DNA of 64,000 bases from Acidocella sp. KAb 2-4 (GTDB lineage: Bacteria; Pseudomonadota; Alphaproteobacteria; Acetobacterales; Acetobacteraceae), in contig NZ_JAJDJU010000008.1 in the NCBI RefSeq assembly GCF_020567705.1, forward strand, positions 1 through 64,000, read 5' to 3'. The translations under genes and the position numbers were made by a program. Below, in pieces: positions 59,513 to 64,000 of this stretch (positions are counted from its first letter, which is position 1; the number at the start of each line of letters is the position of its first letter). The notes beneath the pieces were generated by a model. It was not told the origin of the DNA, ran no database searches, and worked only from the letters and a program-made list of their open reading frames with translations.

Positions 59513-60412
59513 TCAGAGCCGCCCGACGAGCATCGCCAGCGCCACCGCCAGCCCGACCTCGCGGTTGAGCTTGAACAAGGCGAGGCAGCGGGCCTGATTA
59601 TCGATGTCCAGCGTGATTACCTGCCACGCCAGCAGCCCGGCGGGGAGCAGCATAAGCACATAGCCCCAGAAATGCAGCCCGGCCGCGGCCATGGCGAGCA
59701 GCAGCAGCAGCAGCGTGCCGCTATAGCAAACCGCCGCCATCTCGCGCGTGCGCGCTCCGAACAGCCGCGCGGTGGATTTCACCCCCACCATCGAGTCGTC
59801 TTCGCGGTCCTGATGCGCGTAGATGGTGTCATAGGCCAGGATCCACAGAATGGTCCCGGCATAAAGCGGCAGCGCTGGCCATCCGAGATGCCCGGCGGCG
59901 GCGGCGTAACCCATCGGCGCGCCCCAGCCAAAGGTGAAGCCCAGCATCACCTGCGGCCACCACGTCACTCGCTTGGCCGCCGGATAGAGCGCCACCAGCA
60001 GCAGCGAGGCCACGCCCAGCAGCTCCGCCGTGCGGTCGAGCAGTAGCAGGATCGCCAGACCGATCAGGCAGAGCAGGGCCAGGAACAGTAGCGCCTGCGT
60101 CACGCTCACCGCGCCCGAAGCCAGCGGGCGCCCGCGCGTGCGCTCCACCTTGGCGTCCAGGTCGCGGTCCCACAGATCATTCACCACGCAGCCCGCGCCG
60201 CGCATCACCACCGCGCCCAGAGCGAATAGCAGCGCCAGCCACAGCCCCTGCCACACGCCGCGCGCGCCGAGACAGATCGCCCACAGCCCCGGCAGGAAGA
60301 GCAGCCACACGCCAATTGGGCGGTCCAGCCGGGCCAGCAGGATGTAGGGGCGCAGGGCCGGGGGCACATGCGCCACCCAGCCGGAAAGACGTATATCGGT
60401 GAATCCGCTCAT
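59513..60412 (-). CDS. ubiA: 4-hydroxybenzoate polyprenyltransferase
   Basis: Membrane prenyltransferase of ubiquinone synthesis, 299 aa with about eight or nine helices. The two aspartate-rich motifs are clear: CVVNDLWDRDLDAKVERTRGRPLASG (N-D-x-x-D-x-x-x-D, near residues 78-86) and YDTIYAHQDREDDSMVGVKSTA (second motif). It adds a polyprenyl chain to 4-hydroxybenzoate. Start ATG 60412; the gap to the divergent rsmE start is only 19 bases, so promoters for one or both must overlap coding sequence. Confidence 0.93.
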   Translation of the reverse strand: MSGFTDIRLSGWVAHVPPALRPYILLARLDRPIGVWLLFLPGLWAICLGARGVWQGLWLALLFALGAVVMRGAGCVVNDLWDRDLDAKVERTRGRPLASGAVSVTQALLFLALLCLIGLAILLLLDRTAELLGVASLLLVALYPAAKRVTWWPQVMLGFTFGWGAPMGYAAAAGHLGWPALPLYAGTILWILAYDTIYAHQDREDDSMVGVKSTARLFGARTREMAAVCYSGTLLLLLLAMAAAGLHFWGYVLMLLPAGLLAWQVITLDIDNQARCLALFKLNREVGLAVALAMLVGRL

Positions 60413-60431
60413 GGGTGCTATTCACCCCCGC

Positions 60432-61136
60432 ATGAGTGCCGCGTCAATTCGCCTTTACGTGCCCGGGCCGCTGGCGGCCGGGGCTGAACTCGCCCTCTCC
60501 GAGGCGCAATCGCATTATCTGGCCAACGTCATGCGCGCCGGGCCGGGCGATACGCTGCGCGTGTTCGATGGCGCCAGCGGCGAATGGCGCGCTAGTGTCG
60601 CCAAAGTTTCACGCAAGGCGGTGGTCTTGACGCTCACTGCGCAAACCCGCCCGCAAGCTCCTGAGCCCGATGCCTGGCTGTGCTTCGCCCTGCTCAAGCG
60701 CGCCAAGACCGATCTCGTGGTGGAGAAGGCGACGGAGCTGGGCGCTGCCGTGATCCAGCCGGTGATCACCGCGCGCACCAATGCCGACCATGTGAATCTC
60801 GACCGGCTGCGCGCCATCGCCATTGAGGCGGCGGAACAATGCGAGCGTCTGGCGGTGCCGGAAATCCGCCCGCCGGTGGCGCTGCCCAAGCTGATCGCGC
60901 ACTGGCCCGCCCGCCCGCTCTTCGTCGCGGATGAGCGCCGCACCAGCGCGCTGCTCGGTCCGGCGGCGGAGCCGTCGGCGCTGCTCATCGGCCCCGAGGG
61001 CGGCTTTACCGAGGCGGAACTTGAAGCTATCGCTCGCACACCCCAGGTATCGCGCGTGTCCCTGGGAGCCCGCATCCTGCGGGCCGAAACCGCCGCCATT
61101 GCCGGGTTGGCGCTGCTCCTCGCAGCCCAACCCTGA
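60432..61136 (+). CDS. rsmE: 16S rRNA m3U1498 methyltransferase RsmE
   Basis: SPOUT methyltransferase for U1498 of 16S rRNA. 234 aa with the N-terminal PUA-like domain (IRLYVPGPLAAGAELALSEAQSHYLANVMRAGPGD) and a C-terminal knot domain with FALLKRAKTDLVVEKATELGAAVIQPV, EAAEQCERLAVPEI and LLIGPEGGFTEAELEA, then LGARILRAETAAIAGLALL. ATG 60432 is the start; the open frame to 60399 overlaps ubiA. gshA begins 15 bases after the stop, so they are likely co-transcribed. Confidence 0.94.
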   Translation: MSAASIRLYVPGPLAAGAELALSEAQSHYLANVMRAGPGDTLRVFDGASGEWRASVAKVSRKAVVLTLTAQTRPQAPEPDAWLCFALLKRAKTDLVVEKATELGAAVIQPVITARTNADHVNLDRLRAIAIEAAEQCERLAVPEIRPPVALPKLIAHWPARPLFVADERRTSALLGPAAEPSALLIGPEGGFTEAELEAIARTPQVSRVSLGARILRAETAAIAGLALLLAAQP

Positions 61137-61151
61137 ACAGGGAGTAAAAGC

Positions 61152-62519
61152 TTGTCCAACCCCGGAGACGCCGATTCGCGGATCGTCGAGGATGTGCGCG
61201 ACCTTGCCGCCTATCTGGAATCCGGCTGCAAGCCGGCGGATGCCTTCCAGATCGGCACGGAACACGAGGCGTTTGGCTTCCACCTGGCCGACCTGATGCC
61301 GCCGAGCTACGAAGAGCCGGGTGGTATCGGTGCGCTGCTGCGCGCGGTGCAGGCGCGGGAAAACTGGGCGCCGATCCTCGACCATGACAACATCATCGGG
61401 CTGAAGGGCGAGGCCGCGTCGCTGTCGCTGGAGCCTGGCGGGCAGTTTGAGCTTTCCGGTGCGCCGCTGGCGGATCTGCACGCGACCAAGGCGGAGCTGG
61501 ACACGCATATCGCCCGGCTGCACGATGCCGCGCCAGGGTTGGGGCTGGGCTTCGCGCCGTTGGGCTTCCACCCGCTGGCGACGCGGGCCGAGATGCCGAT
61601 GATGCCCAAGGGCCGCTACAAGCTGATGCGCGACTATATGCCCAAGGTCGGCACGCGCGGGCTGGATATGATGTTCCGCACCTGCACCGTGCAGGTGAAC
61701 CTTGATTTCGCCTCCGAGGCCGACATGGTGAAGAAGATGCGGGTGGCCTCGGCGTTGCAGCCTCTGGCCACGGCGCTGTTCGCCAACTCGCCCTTCTGCG
61801 AGGGGCGGCCGAATGGCTACCTCTCCAACCGCGCCCTGGCCTGGACGGACACGGATAACCGCCGCTCCGGCATCCCCGCCTGCATCTTCGAGGATGGCTT
61901 CGGCTTCGAAGCCTATGCCAACTGGCTGCTCGATGTGCCGATGTATTTCGTCTACCGCGATGGCACGTATTACGACGCCACCGGCGCCTCGTTCCGCGAT
62001 TTCATGGCGGGCAGGCTCGCCGCGCTGCCCGGTGCGCGCGCCACCATGGGCGATTTCGCCGATCACGCGACCACCGCCTTCCCCGATGCGCGGCTGAAGA
62101 AATACATCGAGACACGCGGCGCCGATTCCGGCCGGCCGGAGATGATGCTGGCGCAATCGGCGCTGTGGACGGGGATTTTCTACGATCAGGCGGCGCTGGA
62201 CGCGGCGGCGGCGCTCATCCGCCAATTTTCTTATGCCGATATTCTGGCGATGCGCGCTGCGGTACCGGTGGGCGGTGTGGCCACCAAATTTGGCACGGGC
62301 ACGCTGCGCGACCTGGCGCGCGAGGTGGTGGCGATCAGCGCCGATGGTCTGCGCGCACGGGCGCGCCGCAATGCGGCCGGTGAGGATGAGCGCATTTACC
62401 TGGCGCCATTGCAGGATATCGCGGCCGGTGGCCCAACCCAGGCCGAGCATTGGCTCGCCCGCTATCACGGCGCCTGGGGCGGGGATGTGCGGAAGATTTT
62501 CGCCGAGGCCGCGTTTTGA
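61152..62519 (+). CDS. gshA: glutamate-cysteine ligase (plant/alphaproteobacterial type)
   Basis: First enzyme of glutathione synthesis, joining glutamate and cysteine. 455 aa of the plant-type GshA group: FQIGTEHEAFGF near residues 35-45, LEPGGQFELSGAPLADLHATKAEL, RYKLMRDYMPKVGTRGLDMMFRTCTVQVNLDFASE, and the C-terminal WLARYHGAWGGDVRKIF. The start is TTG 61152 with GGGAG upstream. It is downstream of rsmE on the same strand, a common alphaproteobacterial pairing. Confidence 0.94.
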   Translation: MSNPGDADSRIVEDVRDLAAYLESGCKPADAFQIGTEHEAFGFHLADLMPPSYEEPGGIGALLRAVQARENWAPILDHDNIIGLKGEAASLSLEPGGQFELSGAPLADLHATKAELDTHIARLHDAAPGLGLGFAPLGFHPLATRAEMPMMPKGRYKLMRDYMPKVGTRGLDMMFRTCTVQVNLDFASEADMVKKMRVASALQPLATALFANSPFCEGRPNGYLSNRALAWTDTDNRRSGIPACIFEDGFGFEAYANWLLDVPMYFVYRDGTYYDATGASFRDFMAGRLAALPGARATMGDFADHATTAFPDARLKKYIETRGADSGRPEMMLAQSALWTGIFYDQAALDAAAALIRQFSYADILAMRAAVPVGGVATKFGTGTLRDLAREVVAISADGLRARARRNAAGEDERIYLAPLQDIAAGGPTQAEHWLARYHGAWGGDVRKIFAEAAF

Positions 62520-62546
62520 GCGGCGGCCCCGGCGCTCAGCCGGGGC

Positions 62547-63137
62547 TTATTGCACCGGCGCGTTGCTCGCCACCTGCGCGGCCTGGGCCGGGGGCTGATT
62601 GGTCACGAAATGGTCGAGATCATCGGACGAGCGCAGCGCCAGCACGGCCTTGAACTCGGCCTGATTGTTCAGGCAGAAGGCTGAACCCTGCGCCATGCCT
62701 GCCATGGTCTGGTTGTTGGCGAGCTGGGTGACGAATTCATCCTCCATCTTCTGCCCGCTATAGCGGCCGCTGGCCTTGTGGAAATAGGAATCCATCGTGT
62801 GCTGCGCCGCCAGCACATGCGGCTGGAAGCTGTGCATGAAGGCGTCATACTGGTCCTGCTCGCCGCAGGTCAGGGCGGCGACCATCAGCGCCGATTTCAG
62901 CCCGATCACATTGAACGCTTGCTGCACCTGCTCGGATTGCGAGGCGGTGAAGCGGATCTTCGGCGACACCGGGGGCGGCACATCCACCGCCACCGGATAA
63001 AGATGGCCAGACGGCGCGGGAGGCGGCGCATAGGCCGTCTTGGGCGCATGGTTGGCGCAGCCCGTGACGAGGAGAGCGGTGAGTCCGAGGCTCAGCAGAG
63101 CCGTGCCGCGCAGAATGGCCGAAGACGGGGTTCGCAA
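62547..63137 (-). CDS. lipoprotein of unknown function
   Basis: 196-aa predicted lipoprotein. The signal peptide GTALLSLGLTALLVTGC ends in a lipobox (LVTGC). After a Pro-rich linker (YAPPPAPSGHLYP) comes a helical domain of about 120 residues with two further cysteines (LTCGEQDQYDAF and GSAFCLNNQAEF) that could form a disulfide. I pick TTG 63137 (MRTPSSAILRG), which has AAGGAT at SD distance; the frame extends to 63221 but would bury the signal. It stands alone between gshA and pyk. No family recognised. Confidence 0.7.
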   Translation of the reverse strand: MRTPSSAILRGTALLSLGLTALLVTGCANHAPKTAYAPPPAPSGHLYPVAVDVPPPVSPKIRFTASQSEQVQQAFNVIGLKSALMVAALTCGEQDQYDAFMHSFQPHVLAAQHTMDSYFHKASGRYSGQKMEDEFVTQLANNQTMAGMAQGSAFCLNNQAEFKAVLALRSSDDLDHFVTNQPPAQAAQVASNAPVQ

Positions 63138-63287
63138 TGGTCGATCCTTAAAGTAACGGAAGCCTGAATTATACTCGATTAGATACAAACAAAACGGCGT
63201 CGCGCCAAGGCGGAAAACCACCCAACGCGTGCCGTTAGAAATATGAAATTAAAGGATTCCCGGCTGGGCTGCGAATTTGTAATCCAG

Positions 63288-64000
63288 CTAGATCCGGGCC
63301 ACCCTGAGCGCGTTGGTGGTGCCGGCCTGGCCAAATGGCACGCCCGCCACCACCACGATCTCCTCGCCCTTGCCGGCGAAACCCTCCAGCCGCGCTTGCT
63401 GGCGGGCCTGTTCCACCGCCTGGGTCATTGAATGGCTGGCCTGGGTGGTGATGGCATGCACCCCCCAAACCGCCGCCAGCCGCCGCGCCACGGCGAGGCT
63501 GGTGGTCAGGCCCAGCACCGGGCAGTCGGGCCGCTCGCGCGCCACGCGCAGCGCCGTGGCACCCGACTCGGTGAGCGCCACGATCGCCTGCGCCCCGATC
63601 GTATGCGCCACCTGCACCGCGGCGGCGGCGATCGCGTCGGGTGAGGATTTCTCCGGCGCCGGGCGTTTGGCATCCAGCGCCAGGCGCCAATCCTCGTCGC
63701 GTTCCACCCGTGTCACGATGCGATCCATCATGTTCACCGCCTCGCGCGGATATTGCCCGGCGGCGCTCTCGGCCGAGAGCATCACCGCGTCGGCGCCGTC
63801 AAACACGGCGGTCGCCACGTCCGAGGCTTCGGCGCGGGTGGGGGCGGGGGCGGAGATCATGCTTTCCAGCATTTGGGTGGCCACCACCACGGGTTTGCCG
63901 CGCAGCTGGGCGGCGCGGATGATGCGCTTCTGCGCGATCGGCACTTCCTCGGGCGGCAACTCCACGCCGAGATCCCCGCGCGCCACCATCACGGCGTCAG
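63288..64000 (-). CDS. pyk: pyruvate kinase, 3' part (runs off right edge)
   Basis: C-terminal 236 residues or so of pyruvate kinase, the enzyme making pyruvate and ATP from phosphoenolpyruvate. It enters the window at [20 protein letters not shown], then has [50 protein letters not shown] (catalytic domain end, read as adjoining pieces), and the C-terminal allosteric domain with [19 protein letters not shown]. It ends [17 protein letters not shown]. The N-terminal half, with the catalytic Lys, lies beyond 64000. The stop is at 63288; no strong terminator is seen beyond it. Confidence 0.95.
   Translation of the reverse strand, partial: DAVMVARGDLGVELPPEEVPIAQKRIIRAAQLRGKPVVVATQMLESMISAPAPTRAEASDVATAVFDGADAVMLSAESAAGQYPREAVNMMDRIVTRVERDEDWRLALDAKRPAPEKSSPDAIAAAAVQVAHTIGAQAIVALTESGATALRVARERPDCPVLGLTTSLAVARRLAAVWGVHAITTQASHSMTQAVEQARQQARLEGFAGKGEEIVVVAGVPFGQAGTTNALRVARI

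Overview
The window is a high-GC, densely coding chromosomal segment that reads as an alphaproteobacterium, most probably an acidophile-type member of the Acetobacteraceae. Supporting signs are a class I lysyl-tRNA synthetase, the alphaproteobacterial rph/hrcA divergent pair, the rlmB-tRNA-Tyr-tRNA-Gly order, a plant-type GshA, a fused DoxDA thiosulfate:quinone oxidoreductase and frequent GTG/TTG starts with good Shine-Dalgarno (SD) sites. The genus cannot be fixed from sequence reading alone. No insertion sequence, prophage or CRISPR array is visible.

Layout. 0-3.4 kb is a visibly more A/T-rich surface-polysaccharide cluster: a truncated acyl carrier protein, glycosyltransferases of families 4 and 2, and a secreted GH16 hydrolase. 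3.5-6.9 kb holds E1-alpha, E1-beta and E2 of a branched-chain 2-oxoacid dehydrogenase. 7.0-13.4 kb has an MFS carrier and a YbhGFSR-type ABC-2 exporter. 13.5-16.5 kb is a compact set: a Tat-exported DsrE-like protein, an oxyanion-type periplasmic binding protein and DoxDA. 16.7-25.2 kb has tRNA-Glu, recJ, a TonB-like gene, a glycine-zipper lipoprotein, dnaJ, dnaK and leuA; leuA is preceded by a leucine-rich leader peptide and alternative stem-loops. 25.2-30.1 kb runs rlmB, tRNA-Tyr, tRNA-Gly, tRNA-Trp, secE, nusG, emrA, emrB. 30.2-37.8 kb contains an acetoacetyl-CoA-reductase-like gene, a DinG-like helicase, lysS, a flippase-like membrane protein and an aldehyde dehydrogenase.

37.8-41.1 kb is stress related (degP, pirin, universal stress protein). 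41.2-48.6 kb is a putrescine module: puuB, puuA, a potFIHG-like importer and a divergent puuR-like regulator. 48.5-54.4 kb holds a membrane-anchored GH17 protein, a CoA-binding protein, rph, hrcA, tRNA-Thr, a DxD-motif protein and a fasciclin protein. 54.6-57.0 kb is a tandem pair of OmpA-like proteins whose last 109 residues are identical and whose terminators are also duplicated. 57.0-59.5 kb is a thiYXZ-type importer behind a TPP riboswitch. The right end has ubiA, rsmE, gshA, a lipoprotein and the 3' part of pyruvate kinase.

The items most worth a second look are the DsrE-like/binding protein/DoxDA set, the leuA leader with a promoter placing transcription start close to the leader ATG, a 15-bp motif shared by the upstream regions of degP and the second ompA, the ompA duplication, and secE-nusG followed by emrAB instead of ribosomal protein genes.
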